Shown here one piece after another: positions 44,279-54,901 of a stretch of 64,000 nucleotides of DNA. Each line of letters begins with the position of its first letter. Position 1 is the first letter of the stretch. Source of the stretch: Spirochaetaceae bacterium (lineage in GTDB: Bacteria; Spirochaetota; Spirochaetia; SZUA-6; Bin103). The position numbers and the translations under genes are program-made. Where the stretch lies: the NCBI GenBank assembly GCA_028820215.1, contig JAPPKD010000079.1, positions 1 to 64,000 on the forward strand, written 5' to 3'. The notes beneath the pieces are model-generated. The model saw nothing but the letters and a program-made list of their open reading frames with translations. It searched no databases and had not been told where the DNA came from.

Positions 44279-45106
44279 CTACGGTCCGGCAGGCTCCGCT
44301 ATTCCCAGCACCTGCCCGAGCAGGTCGGCCGATGAGCGGCTCAACAGGTCCACCAGCTCCGGAAACTCGGCCAGCGTGCTGCCCAGCATGGCCAGCAGCT
44401 CGGCGTGCTGGGCAGCCTGCTCGCGCATGAATGCCAGATCGGCGACCACCGCCAGGCGCGCCCGTTGCTGCGTATCGACGCGCTTGTCGAACGCCGTCTT
44501 CGCGCGCTGGTACAGGTCCGGGTCCGGAACCGAGTGCGGGTCCAGCTCGACGTCGATGATCTCCAGCTCGGGAAAGCGCGCGGCAAGCCGGCGCCGCACG
44601 CCTTCCTCCAGGCTTCCGGGGTTCGTCACCGCCGCGACTGCCTCGCCCGCCAGCAGCGCTCCGGTCGCAGCGTCGGCGGCGGCGGCGGCGGCCTGCTCGT
44701 ACCAGGCCGGCAGGGTGTCGGGGCGCAACTCGGCCGTCGCCGCCAGCGGCGCCAGGTGCTCCGCGCGAAGCTGCAGCCGGACGGTGACGCCGAGGTCGTA
44801 GGAGAGCGCCGCCGGGTCGATGCCGATCTCCGCTGCGTACACTTCCGCCGATGGCAGGAGCGCAGCCACGCGGCGCTGCACCTCCCGCGGGGTCAGGTCG
44901 AACAGGTGCAGGGTCATGTTGGTCGGAATCAACCGCTCCCACCGCCAGGTGATGCCGCCCGGCGCGATGGCCTCCTCGTCCCAACCTCCCGACTTCGTGA
45001 ACGCGACGCCGTAGGTGCCGGGCGGCAGCGACAGCTCCACCCATCCGACGAAGAACGCGGCGACCGCCAGCACGAGGATCGTCAGCAGGGTGATGGCGAT
45101 CTTCAC
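44279..45106 (-). CDS. membrane-anchored SPFH/band-7-like protein
   Basis: About 275 residues from GTG 45106. One N-terminal membrane helix (IAITLLTILVLAVAAFFVGW) is followed by a prohibitin-like region: LPPGTYGVAFTKSGGWDEEAIAPGG, and WERLIPTNMTLHLFDLTPRE. A long Ala/Arg/Glu helical part (RAKTAFDKRVDTQQRARLAVV) resembles the coiled coil of SPFH proteins. I recognise the layout, not a specific family; a membrane-organising role is inferred. A TATACT box lies eight bases ahead of the GTG, so the mRNA may be leaderless. Confidence 0.65.
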   Translation of the reverse strand: MKIAITLLTILVLAVAAFFVGWVELSLPPGTYGVAFTKSGGWDEEAIAPGGITWRWERLIPTNMTLHLFDLTPREVQRRVAALLPSAEVYAAEIGIDPAALSYDLGVTVRLQLRAEHLAPLAATAELRPDTLPAWYEQAAAAAADAATGALLAGEAVAAVTNPGSLEEGVRRRLAARFPELEIIDVELDPHSVPDPDLYQRAKTAFDKRVDTQQRARLAVVADLAFMREQAAQHAELLAMLGSTLAEFPELVDLLSRSSADLLGQVLGIAEPAGP

Positions 45107-45113
45107 GCCAGAC

Positions 45114-45119
45114 AGTATA
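45114..45119 (-). promoter_or_regulatory. -10 element (TATACT) for a leaderless transcript
   Basis: Read leftward, TATACT at 45119-45114 is one base off a perfect -10, and the expected start of transcription coincides with the GTG at 45106. No convincing -35 was found at the normal distance, so the call rests on the -10 alone. Confidence 0.35.
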
Positions 45120-45204
45120 TCGTGGCCCTTGTACCGCGCGAGACGGTGATCGGCCGTGCGCCGACCATGTCCGTGCAAGCGTGGCCCGAGGTTCTGGAGA
45201 GATG

Positions 45205-45567
45205 ATGGTAGCGGTGAGGGGCGCAATCCAGGTGAGCGCCAACGACGCCGAAGCGATTCGGTCGGCCGGCCTGCGGCTCCTCCGGTCCGTGCTCGACGGT
45301 AACGGGGTGGCACCCGAGGACATCGTCAGCATCATTTTCTCGCTGACACCCGATCTGACGCGTGCGAATCCGGCGACCGCGACGCGCGAAGGCGGATTCG
45401 CGGAGGTGCCGCTGTTCTGTGTGCAGGAGGCCGTCGTGGAGGGTCAGCCGGGCCGCATCATCCGGCTGCTGATGACCTATCGCGGCGACAGAGACCGCAA
45501 GCCTGTGCCGGTGTTCCTGGATGGCGCGCAGGTGCTCCGCCCGGACCTGTCGCCGGGGCGCCCGTGA
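45205..45567 (+). CDS. aroH: chorismate mutase, AroH type
   Basis: A protein of 120 residues. It is the trimeric AroH type, not the helical AroQ type: VRGAIQVSANDAEAIRSAGL, GVAPEDIVSIIFSLTPDLTR, then ATATREGGFAEVPLFCVQEA and RIIRLLMTY. It converts chorismate to prephenate on the way to Phe and Tyr. GGAG at 45196-45199 favours ATG 45205 over the ATG three bases earlier. It stands alone ahead of the tRNA genes. Confidence 0.92.
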   Translation: MVAVRGAIQVSANDAEAIRSAGLRLLRSVLDGNGVAPEDIVSIIFSLTPDLTRANPATATREGGFAEVPLFCVQEAVVEGQPGRIIRLLMTYRGDRDRKPVPVFLDGAQVLRPDLSPGRP

Positions 45568-45646
45568 CCCACGCCTCGGACTCCGTTCTTGGCCCATCCC
45601 ACGCTTCGCTCCATAGTGGGTACACCGCGTGGGGGAGACGGGCAGC

Positions 45647-45719
45647 GCCACCTTAGCTCAATCGGTAGAGCACGAGATTTGTAATCTCGAGGTCGTCGGT
45701 TCGATCCCGACAGGTGGCT
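45647..45719 (+). tRNA. tRNA-Thr (anticodon TGT)
   Basis: A complete cloverleaf of 73 bases: acceptor GCCACCT pairs with AGGTGGC at the 3' side. The anticodon stem CGAGA/TCTCG encloses loop TTTGTAA, giving anticodon TGT. D-loop (TAGCTCAATCGGTAGAGCA) and T-arm (GTCGGTTCGATCCCGAC) are standard. CCA is not encoded. A weak promoter-like pair (TTGGCC at 45589, CATAGT at 45612, spacing 17) lies upstream. Confidence 0.95.
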
Positions 45720-45793
45720 GACCGGGCGCCGGGCGGGCGCCATGGCTATTGACAGCGGAGGAGGGCTGAGCGAGCATGCGGCGCTCCGACAGC

Positions 45794-45875
45794 GGGGAGG
45801 TTCCCGAGTGGCCAAAGGGGGCAGACTGTAAATCTGTTGGCATTGCCTTCGAAGGTTCGAATCCTTCTCTCCCCA
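45794..45875 (+). tRNA. tRNA-Tyr (anticodon GTA)
   Basis: About 82 bases with the long variable arm typical of bacterial tRNA-Tyr. Acceptor GGGGAGG pairs with TCTCCCC at the end (one G-T pair), and the anticodon loop CTGTAAA carries GTA. T-arm GAAGGTTCGAATCCTTC is regular. It lies 74 bases after tRNA-Thr, probably on the same transcript. Confidence 0.95.
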
Positions 45876-45896
45876 TCTCCCGTGACCCCATCTGCC

Positions 45897-46359
45897 GTGA
45901 CTGAGCCGTTCTACCGGACGTCCGCCGACGGCGGACTGCGCTTCGACTGCACCCGGTGCCAGCGCTGCTGCCGGCTCGAGCCGGGGTACGTCTTCCTCTC
46001 GGAGCGTGACCTGCAGGCCCTAGCTCGGGCGAAGGCCCTGAGCGTTGCCGAGTTCATCGCCCGCTACTGCCGCACCGTGGACATCGGCGGATTCGAGCGG
46101 CTGAGCCTGACCGAGAAGGCCAATTTCGACTGCAGCCTCTGGCAAGATGGCGCCTGCACGGTGTACGAATCGCGACCTCTGCAGTGCCGGAGCTTCCCGT
46201 TCTGGGATGCGAACCTGGCATCCCCGGATGCGTGGTCGGAGGCTGCCGCATCGTGTCCCGGTATCGGCCAGGGTCCGGTACGGCACGCGGTCGAGATCGA
46301 CTACTGGCTCTCGCGCCGTCACGAGGAACCGCTGATCCGCCCCGAAGTGGCCGGGGCCC
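45897..46359 (+). CDS. YkgJ-family cysteine-cluster metal-binding protein, 3' end obscured
   Basis: About 154 readable residues from GTG 45897 (GTG 45882 is also in frame). The family signature FDCTRCQRCCRLEPGYVFLS gives the CxxCxxCC metal site, and more cysteines follow in NFDCSLWQDGACTVYESRPL and QCRSFPF. YkgJ/UPF0153 proteins probably bind zinc or iron; their function is not settled. At 46360 the frame runs into a G/C homopolymer tract, so the true C terminus cannot be seen; the family's usual length is nearly reached. Starts directly after tRNA-Tyr. Confidence 0.75.
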
Positions 46360-46470
46360 GGGGGGGGGGGGCTTGGGCCACCCCCCCCCCCCCCCCGCCC
46401 GCCCCGCCCGACCCCCCGCCCCCCCCCCCCCCCCCCCCCGCCGCGCGGGGCGGCGCCGCGCGCGCCCCAG
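46360..46470. repeat. second all-G/C homopolymer tract
   Basis: Runs of 12 G (46360-46371), 16 C (46381-46396) and 21 C (46419-46439) joined by short GC-only or nearly GC-only stretches. Same style as the tract at 26009-26175. The sequence after it, up to 46595, shows no gene. Confidence 0.8.
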
Positions 46471-46595
46471 CCCCTCCTTTGGCATGGACCGCATCGGTTT
46501 CCGATGCGCTCCATGCCGGGAACGGGTAGTCCCGGCGCCTGCGGCGCCGCCGTGGGCTCTGCAACGTCCCACCTTTCGCTTCGGGCGGTGAAGGG

Positions 46596-46601
46596 TATAC
46601 A
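46596..46601 (+). promoter_or_regulatory. -10 element (TATACA) for mltG-dnaG-rpoD
   Basis: TATACA at 46596-46601, with a poor -35 (TTTCGC) 16 bases before, lies about 30 bases ahead of the mltG start, which has its own GGGAG ribosome site. A likely start for the mltG-dnaG-rpoD transcript. Confidence 0.35.
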
Positions 46602-46631
46602 TTCGCTCCTGCTGGGAGTGTTGGGTATCGC

Positions 46632-47657
46632 GTGAAGCGCATCGCGATCGGGCTGGGCCTCGCGTGTGGGGTGCTCGTCGCCGGTGCGGCGCTGGCCGCA
46701 TCGTATCTGAGCGGGCCTCCCGAGGAGCCGGGAACGCGGTCTGCGGTCACCTTCACCGTCCACCCCGGCGAGCCGTTCGGTGAGGTGGCCGCGCGCCTGC
46801 AGGAGCAGGGGCTGGTGCGTTCAGAACTGGCGCTGCGGATTCTGGCGTACCTGCAGGGCGCCGACAGCCGGATACGCGCCGGCCACTACTCGCTGTCCCC
46901 GTCGTTGCGCGCCCGCGAGGTCCTGGCGTTGCTGCTGGAGGGCCGTCAGGAGGAGATCACCGTCACCGTTCCGGAGGGATGGACCGTGCGCCGCATCGCC
47001 GAACGGCTCGACGAACGGGGCGTGACCACCGCGTCCGCCTTCGCGGCTGCGGTCGCCGATCCGGCGCTGATCGCGGAGTTCGGCATCCGCGCTGAAAGCA
47101 TGGAGGGGTACCTGTTTCCGGACACCTACCGCTTTCCCCGCGGCTACCCGGCCGACCGCGTGGTGCGCAGCATGGTCGGCAACTTCTTCCGCCGGCTCGC
47201 CGAGGTGCGGCCGGACTTCGAGAGCATCGACCCCGCCGAGCTGCACGACACGATCATCCTGGCGTCGATCGTGGAACGCGAGTACCAGCGTCCCGAGGAA
47301 GCGGGGCTGATCGCTTCCGTGTTCGTCAACCGCCTGGCCGCCAACGCACGGCTGCAGTCGTGCGCTACCGTCGCCTACGTGCTCACCGAAGTGGAGGGCC
47401 GGGAGCATCCCCGCGTGATCACGCACGAGGAGCTGGAGGTCGACTCCCCCTTCAACACCTACAAGCGTCGCCGGCTCCCGCCGGGGCCGATCTCGAATCC
47501 GGGGACGGTGGCCCTGCAGGCGGCGTTCTTCCCGGCGGAGAGCGACTATTGGTACTTCGTGCTCAAGGATCCGGACACCGGCGAGCACCACTTCTCCCGC
47601 GAGCTCGACGAGCACAACGACGCCAAGTACTTCTATCTGAAGGGCGTGGCCGGCTGA
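46632..47657 (+). CDS. mltG: endolytic murein transglycosylase MltG
   Basis: A protein of 341 residues from GTG 46632, anchored by one N-terminal helix (IAIGLGLACGVLVAGAALAA). The YceG-like domain contains the catalytic glutamate in IILASIVEREYQ (Glu215), with SMEGYLFPDTYRFPRG before it and YKRRRLPPGPISNPGTVALQ after it. MltG cuts nascent peptidoglycan strands near the membrane and so sets glycan length. A typical LQSDPT motif is replaced by LQSCATVAYV. It heads an operon with dnaG and rpoD, an order seen in spirochaetes. Confidence 0.92.
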   Translation: MKRIAIGLGLACGVLVAGAALAASYLSGPPEEPGTRSAVTFTVHPGEPFGEVAARLQEQGLVRSELALRILAYLQGADSRIRAGHYSLSPSLRAREVLALLLEGRQEEITVTVPEGWTVRRIAERLDERGVTTASAFAAAVADPALIAEFGIRAESMEGYLFPDTYRFPRGYPADRVVRSMVGNFFRRLAEVRPDFESIDPAELHDTIILASIVEREYQRPEEAGLIASVFVNRLAANARLQSCATVAYVLTEVEGREHPRVITHEELEVDSPFNTYKRRRLPPGPISNPGTVALQAAFFPAESDYWYFVLKDPDTGEHHFSRELDEHNDAKYFYLKGVAG

Positions 47658-47691
47658 GGGGCACCCGCGTTGCAGCGACGCGCATGAGCCC

Positions 47692-49468
47692 GTGATTCCC
47701 TCCCACCAGATCGCGGAGCTGAACGATCGACTCAGGATCGACGCCGTCGCCGGCGACTACGTACGCCTGCAGCGCCGCGGCCGACGGTTCGTCGGGCTGT
47801 GTCCCTTTCATACCGAGAAAACCCCCTCCTTCACCGTCACCCCGGAGCGGAACCTGTTCTACTGCTTCGGCTGCCAGAAGGGCGGTTCGATGCTCGACCT
47901 GGTCATGGAGCTGGAGAAGCTCAGTTTCCCGGAGGCGTTCCGGCTGCTTGCCGAGCGCGCCGGCATGCAGGTGGAGGAGACCGCGGGCTCGGAGGGCAGC
48001 GAGCGGCAGAGCTACCTGGAGCTGTACCGGCGCCTGGCCGACAGTTTCCGCCACATCCTGGTCCGCACCGCCGCCGCGGCGCCGGCCCGGGAGCACCTGG
48101 CCAACCGCGGATTCTCGGCCGAATCGCTCGATCGCTACCGCGTAGGCTATGCGCCGCGCGACCGCGACTGGCTGCTTCGCTTCCTGCGCTCCCACCACTA
48201 CGGCGACGAGTTCCTGGCCCGTTCCGGGCTGTTCACGAGCACCGCCGGGGGAATGCTGGCGCTGTTCCGCGACCGCATCGTGTTCCCGATCTCCACTCCG
48301 CGGGGGGAGGTGGTCGCCTTCGGCGGCCGGGCCATGGGCGACGGACCGAAGTACCTCAACACGCCGGAGACCGCCTACTACCACAAGGGCGAGCTGCTCT
48401 ACGGCCTGGCAGAGGCGCGGGAACGCATCAAGCAGGCCGGGGCCGTGCACGTGGCGGAGGGATACCTGGACGTGATCGCCCTGGATGCGGCCGGACAAGC
48501 GGCCGTGGCGCCGCTCGGCACCGCCCTGAGCGGCGACCACGCTCGGCTGCTGGCGCGCTACACCACGGACGTGCGCCTGGTGATGGACTCGGATGCGGCC
48601 GGAGCGAACGCCACCAGGCGAGCCATCTCGACGCTGGAGGACAGGGAGCTCTCGACTTCAGTGGTTCCGCTCCAGGCCGGTCTGGACCCTGCCGATTATA
48701 TCCAGCAGAATGCAGGCGACCGGTTGCAAACCGCCCTCGCATCCCCTATATTGGCGTTCCGGTATCTTCTCAAACTGGCTACATCTGCGCTCGATCTGCG
48801 ACAGGCAGACGCGAAGGAACAGGTATTCCGGGAGTTGCTCCCCTATCTCACCCACGTACGCTCGGAGTTGAAGCGCGAGGCGTTGCTGCATGACGTGGCG
48901 GACCTGCTGGAGGTCGGCCACGACAGCATCGTGCGCGACTACCGCCGGCATGCGTCGATGGGGGCGGGCCGGCGCGACTTCCAGGCGGCGCGGACGGCCG
49001 CACCGAGTGGCGGACGTGCCGCTGTCCGGCGCTCGCTGGAGATGACCTACATGCTGGCGGCCGCCGCCAACCGGGACCGATTCGACCGCGTGCAGCGGCG
49101 GCTGCAGTCCGATGACCTGCAGGATCCGATGGCGCTCGAATTGTTCGTCGCGCTTGACGAGTGCGCCCGGCAGGGCGACGAGTCGCCGGACGGCCTGCTC
49201 GGCAGGCTACAGACCGAGGAGTTGCGCGCGCTGGTCATACGCAACCTCTCGCAGCGGGAGTTCACGGTGAATCCGGACGAAGTGCTGGACGACGGGGCGC
49301 GCAAGCTGAAGGCGCGCGCGCTGGAGCGCCGGCGCCGAGACATCGAGGCGCGCATGCGCCGCGCTGAGCGCGGCGGTGACGAAGAGCCCGGTGCGTCGGT
49401 GCGGGAGTTGCTCGAGGAGAAGATCTACCTCGATTCGGAGTTGGAGAAACTGAAGAAGGTGAGGGTGG

Positions 49469-49488
<20 letters not shown>
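47692..49488 (+). CDS. dnaG: DNA primase
   Basis: A protein of 598 residues from GTG 47692. The N-terminal zinc-binding domain is intact: [20 protein letters not shown] then YCFGCQKGG. The TOPRIM core follows ([30 protein letters not shown] and [13 protein letters not shown]). DnaG makes the RNA primers for replication, and the C-terminal part contacts the helicase. The last 20 bases overlap the start of rpoD, so both are translated from one mRNA. Confidence 0.94.
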
Positions 49489-51208
<1,720 letters not shown>

Positions 51209-51222
51209 GGCGACAGGCGCGA

Positions 51223-51288
51223 ATGACGGAGGCGAACATGACGGAGCAGTACATGACCGGAGGGCCACATGACCGGAGGACGGTGTGA
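51223..51288 (+). CDS. possible 21-residue leader ORF with 15-base repeats
   Basis: Between rpoD and the zinc-ribbon gene, ATGs at 51223, 51238 and 51253 lie exactly 15 bases apart in one frame, each followed by ACGGAG or ACCGGAG. The frame encodes MTEANMTEQYMTGGPHDRRT plus one more residue (V) and ends with TGA at 51286-51288, overlapping the GTG start of the next gene. It could couple translation or simply be repeat drift. Confidence 0.3.
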   Translation: MTEANMTEQYMTGGPHDRRTV

Positions 51289-52244
51289 GTAGCGAAGCCG
51301 TACCCATCGAGCGGACGAACCACGGGACGTCGGCGGTTCAGGACGCTCTGGACAAACTGCGGGCGCTGCAGGACGTGCTGCACAAGAAGCACGAGATCGA
51401 GGCGCAGATCGAGGAACTGCCCAGGTCGCTCGCCACCAAGACCGAGCTGCTCAACCGGCTCAAGCGGACCTACCTGGAGCGCAACGAGGAGCAGGAGTCG
51501 ACGAAGAAGCGGATCGGCGGGCTGCGCGACGATGCGGTTGAATCGGAGCGCATCCGCGAGGAGTACGAGCGCCAGATGGACCAGATCCGCACGCAGCGCG
51601 AGTACGAAGCGCTGGACAAGCAGATCCGCGATGCCTCCGAGCGCGAGATGGACTACCGCCGGGCGCTGCAGGAAGAGGAAGAGCGGCTCGACCAGGTGTC
51701 CGAGGAGCTGGCCCGCGAAGCGGAGCTGATCGAGCAGCAGGAGGGCGTCGTCCAGGAGGAGGACTCGCGCATGAAGGTCGAGCTGGCCGACCGCGAACAG
51801 CGGCTGGCCGCGCTGCAGGCGGAAGAGTCGGGGATCGCCGCCGGTCTGGATGCGGAATTGCTGTTCAAGTTCGAACGGATCGTCCGCATGACCGACGGGT
51901 ACGGGATCGTCCCGTTGCAGGCACAGGTCTGCACCGGGTGTTACATGACCCTGCCCGCTCACTTCGTCAACCGCGTGCGCCGCGCCGAGGACGTGCTGTT
52001 CTGCACGCATGGGCGCATCGTCTTCTACGAGGATGCGCCGGCCGAGGACGAGTCGGAGGTGCAGATCGACGTGTTTGATGACGAGCCCGGCTTCTTCGCG
52101 GATCCGGAGGGAGACGAGGAGCTCGAGGACGAGGAGGAGCTGTTCCTGGACCTCGACGTGACCGACGACGACAACGACGAAGACGGCGATGGTCACGATG
52201 CCACCGAAGAAGCCGAGGACGACCACGCCTCCGACGACGCCTGA
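51285..52244 (+). CDS. coiled-coil protein with C-terminal zinc ribbon (C4-type)
   Basis: A protein of 319 residues from GTG 51285, with GGAGG five bases before. Residues about 20-180 form a long coiled coil (HEIEAQIEELPRSLATKTEL, QMDQIRTQREYEALDKQIRD). A zinc-ribbon-like motif follows: QVCTGCYMTLPAHFVNRVR then VLFCTHGRIVFYE, where the usual last cysteine appears as histidine. The protein ends in about 70 very acidic residues. Orthologues stand after rpoD in Treponema. A role as RNA-polymerase- or nucleic-acid-associated factor has been suggested for the family; unproven. Confidence 0.8.
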   Translation: MSSEAVPIERTNHGTSAVQDALDKLRALQDVLHKKHEIEAQIEELPRSLATKTELLNRLKRTYLERNEEQESTKKRIGGLRDDAVESERIREEYERQMDQIRTQREYEALDKQIRDASEREMDYRRALQEEEERLDQVSEELAREAELIEQQEGVVQEEDSRMKVELADREQRLAALQAEESGIAAGLDAELLFKFERIVRMTDGYGIVPLQAQVCTGCYMTLPAHFVNRVRRAEDVLFCTHGRIVFYEDAPAEDESEVQIDVFDDEPGFFADPEGDEELEDEEELFLDLDVTDDDNDEDGDGHDATEEAEDDHASDDA

Positions 52245-52308
52245 ACCCCTGCCGCGGGTCGCGGTCCTGCGCCCGCCGGCTGGCCATGCGCTGTCCGCTG
52301 GCCACTCC

Positions 52309-52317
52309 TGGTATGAT
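52309..52317 (+). promoter_or_regulatory. extended -10 promoter for rnpB
   Basis: TGGTATGAT at 52309-52317 is an extended -10 (TGn-TATGAT) placed so that transcription would begin near 52325, close to the 5' end of the RNase P RNA. No clear -35 is seen, as is common for extended -10 promoters. Confidence 0.5.
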
Positions 52318-52335
52318 CGGCTACCGTGAAGGCGA

Positions 52336-52804
52336 CAGGAGGCGGGCCGGCCATCGCCGCGTCCGGTTCGGGCGTGGAGGAAAGTCCGGGCTCCGAAGAG
52401 CAGGGTGCCGGGTAATCCCCGGGCGTCCGCGCCAAGGCGCGGGCGACAGACAGTGCAGCAGAGAACAGACCGCCGGGCAACCGTGCCGCAAGGGACGGCG
52501 CGTCCGGCAAGGGTGAAACGGTGGGGTAAGAGCCCACCACTCCGGCGGCGACGCCGGAGGTATGGCAAACCTCGCCCGGAGCAAAGCCAAGCAGCGGGTC
52601 GGGTTGCTCGCCACATGAGGGCGGTCCCTCCGGGGACGCCGTCCTCGGGCCCGCGGGTAGGCTGCTCGAGTGCCGCGCCGGCGCCATCCGGCGCCGTCGC
52701 GTGCGCCAGATGAATGATGGCCCGCCCCGGTGGCGGCCGGGCCGCGCAGGCGCCCCGGTACGCGTCGGAGTGAACAGAACCCGGCTTACGGGCCCGCCTC
52801 CTCT
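52336..52804 (+). ncRNA. rnpB: RNase P RNA (type A)
   Basis: The catalytic RNA that removes tRNA 5' leaders. Conserved landmarks appear in order: GGAGGAAAGTCCGGGCTCC at 52376-52394 (P4 5' strand), CAGAGAACAGACCGCC near 52458, GGTGAAACGGTGGGGTAAG near 52513, and ACCCGGCTTACG near 52779 (P4 3' strand). The ends form helix P1: 52338-52348 pairs perfectly with 52791-52801. At about 467 bases it is longer than usual, from GC-rich insertions in the P12 region. Placement between the zinc-ribbon gene and the TPR gene next to mreB is seen in spirochaetes. Confidence 0.92.
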
Positions 52805-52907
52805 TACTTCCTCCGGGGCGCCGCGATACGGGCCGGCGCCGAGATGGGGATACCAGCCGGCCGGGAGCCGCCGGCAGCGGACAGCGGGACGGCGTCGCGC
52901 ACTGTTC

Positions 52908-53810
52908 GTGTTGCTCCTCGTCGTCGGCGTCGTGGTCGCCGGTGTGCTGCTGCGGGCCGATCGCGCGGTCGCGGCCTGGCTCCGGCGTGACCGGGACGTC
53001 AACATGCGCGTGCTCGTCGGCGATGGGCGCTACGCAGAGGCGGTGGAGGCCGCGGAGTTGACGCTGGTCAGACGCCCGCTCGACGCGGAGGCGAACCTGA
53101 TCCGCGGCGTTGCGTCCCTCTACGCGGCGATCGCCCACCTTGGATCAGCCGACCCGAGGTCGGGCGGCGACGGCGCACGTGGCGTGTCCGCCGCGGATCG
53201 CCTTTCGACGGCGATCGTGGCGCTGCGCCGGGCGCTTCTGAATTCGCGGATCGCCGTGGCGGAACCGGCCGCGCAGTACGCGCTCGGCAAGGCCTATTTT
53301 CACCGCGGCTACTTCTACTACCATCTTGCGGTGCGCTACCTGGAGGGCTCGCTGGCGCTCGGCTACGACGGGGCGGACACCTACGAGTACCTGGGGCTGG
53401 CGTATACGGAGCTCGGCGACCCGCGCGGTCTGGAGTATTTCCGTCATGCGCTGACGCGCCGGCCGTCCGACCTGCTGCATCTGAAGATGGCCACCATGCT
53501 GATGGATGAAGGCGACGTGCAGGGAGCGCGGCGGAACCTCATCCAGGCGATCGACCGCACCGACGACATCGCGATCGCGCAGCGGGCGCGGTACGAGCTG
53601 GGGGCTGTCTACCGCGCGCTCGGCGAACTGCCGCTGGCCGAAGAGCAGTACCGGGCGATCATCGCCGGCGACGCGCGGGCCGCCGATGCCCACTTCTATC
53701 TGGGCGAGATCTACTCCCACCAGGGCGACGCCGACCGGGCGCTCGCGGAGTGGCGCGCCGCGCGGGCGCTGGACCCTAACCACCGCCGCGCGATCGAACG
53801 CCTGCGATAG
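52908..53810 (+). CDS. membrane-anchored TPR-repeat protein
   Basis: About 300 residues if started at GTG 52908; the open frame reaches back to 52701, but that part is RNase P RNA. An N-terminal membrane helix (FVLLLVVGVVVAGVLL) is followed by TPR-like repeats: GRYAEAVEAAELTLVRRPLD, AEPAAQYALGKAYFHRGYFY, DTYEYLGLAYTELGDPRGLE, AQRARYELGAVYRALGELPL and DAHFYLGEIYSHQGDADRAL. TPRs bind partner proteins. Its constant position ahead of mreB in spirochaetes suggests a cell-envelope or cell-shape role; this is inferred from context. Confidence 0.78.
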   Translation: MLLLVVGVVVAGVLLRADRAVAAWLRRDRDVNMRVLVGDGRYAEAVEAAELTLVRRPLDAEANLIRGVASLYAAIAHLGSADPRSGGDGARGVSAADRLSTAIVALRRALLNSRIAVAEPAAQYALGKAYFHRGYFYYHLAVRYLEGSLALGYDGADTYEYLGLAYTELGDPRGLEYFRHALTRRPSDLLHLKMATMLMDEGDVQGARRNLIQAIDRTDDIAIAQRARYELGAVYRALGELPLAEEQYRAIIAGDARAADAHFYLGEIYSHQGDADRALAEWRAARALDPNHRRAIERLR

Positions 53811-53843
53811 CGCCCACCGCGAAGCGGAGGTACACTCTACCTG

Positions 53844-54860
53844 ATGGCTTTGTTCAACAACTTCTCCTCAGACATCGGCATCGACCTGGGCACCTGCAAT
53901 ACCCTCGTGCACGTCAAGGGGAAGGGCATCGTGCTGACCGAGCCGTCCGTGGTCGCCATCGACCACGAAAGCAAGCAGGTGGTCGCCGTCGGTACCGAGG
54001 CCAAGCGCATGCTGTGGAAGACGCCGCACACGATAGAGGCGGTGCGCCCGCTGCGTGACGGCGTGATCGCCGACTTCGAGATGACCGAGCAGATGATCCG
54101 CCACTTCATCATGCAGGTTGCCCCGCGGCGCTGGTTCGTCAAGCCGCGCATGGTGATCGGCATCCCCGCCGGCGCCACCGAGGTGGAGAAACGGGCGGTG
54201 CAGGAGAGCGCCGAGCAGGCAGGCGCGCGCGAAGTGTTCGTGATCGAGGAGTCGATCGCGGCTGCTGTCGGCGCCGATCTGCCGATCATGGAGCCGGCCG
54301 GCCACATGATCTGCGACATCGGCGGCGGCACCACGGAAGTTTCGGTCATCTCGCTCGGAGGCATGGTCGTGTCGAATGCCATCCGTATCGGCGGCGACGA
54401 GTTCGATGAAGCCATCATCAAGCACGTGCGCACCGTCCACAACCTGGTGATCGGCCTCGAAACGGCCGAGAAGATCAAGATCAAGATCGGCAACGCGGAC
54501 CCGGACCAGAAGATCGTACGCATGGAGATCAAGGGCCGCGACGCCATCACGGGCCTCCCGCGCCGGCTGGAGGTGGACTCGATCGAGGTGTGCGAAGCGC
54601 TGCAGGAGCCCACGCGCCAGATCATGGAGGAGATCAAGCGGGCGCTGGGGCGCACGCCGGCGGAGTTGGCCTCCGACATCGTGGAGCGCGGCATCGTCAT
54701 GACCGGTGGCGGCTCGCTCCTGCGCGGGTTGCCGCGCCTGATCGGTCGGGAGACCGGCGTGCCGGTGATCGTCGCGGAGCAACCTCTGCTGTGCGTTGCG
54801 CTCGGGGCCGGCAAGTACTTCGAGACAACCGGGATGAGCCAACGCCGGCAATACCGGTAA
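53844..54860 (+). CDS. mreB: rod shape-determining protein MreB
   Basis: A protein of 338 residues, an actin homologue that organises wall synthesis along the cylinder. The phosphate-binding loops [18 protein letters not shown] (start) and [19 protein letters not shown] (middle) are typical, as are [15 protein letters not shown] and the adenosine motif [14 protein letters not shown]. Length is normal. First gene of mreBCD-mrdA-rodA; ATG 53844. Confidence 0.95.
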   Translation: MALFNNFSSDIGIDLGTCNTLVHVKGKGIVLTEPSVVAIDHESKQVVAVGTEAKRMLWKTPHTIEAVRPLRDGVIADFEMTEQMIRHFIMQVAPRRWFVKPRMVIGIPAGATEVEKRAVQESAEQAGAREVFVIEESIAAAVGADLPIMEPAGHMICDIGGGTTEVSVISLGGMVVSNAIRIGGDEFDEAIIKHVRTVHNLVIGLETAEKIKIKIGNADPDQKIVRMEIKGRDAITGLPRRLEVDSIEVCEALQEPTRQIMEEIKRALGRTPAELASDIVERGIVMTGGGSLLRGLPRLIGRETGVPVIVAEQPLLCVALGAGKYFETTGMSQRRQYR

Positions 54861-54901
54861 GGATCATGACGGTCCCGGGGAGTTGACCTGAGTACGCGTC
54901 C

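Noticed and set aside
52701..52907. N-terminal extension of the TPR gene
   Set aside because: These bases are the 3' part of the RNase P RNA and its flank; coding would clash with the conserved RNA.
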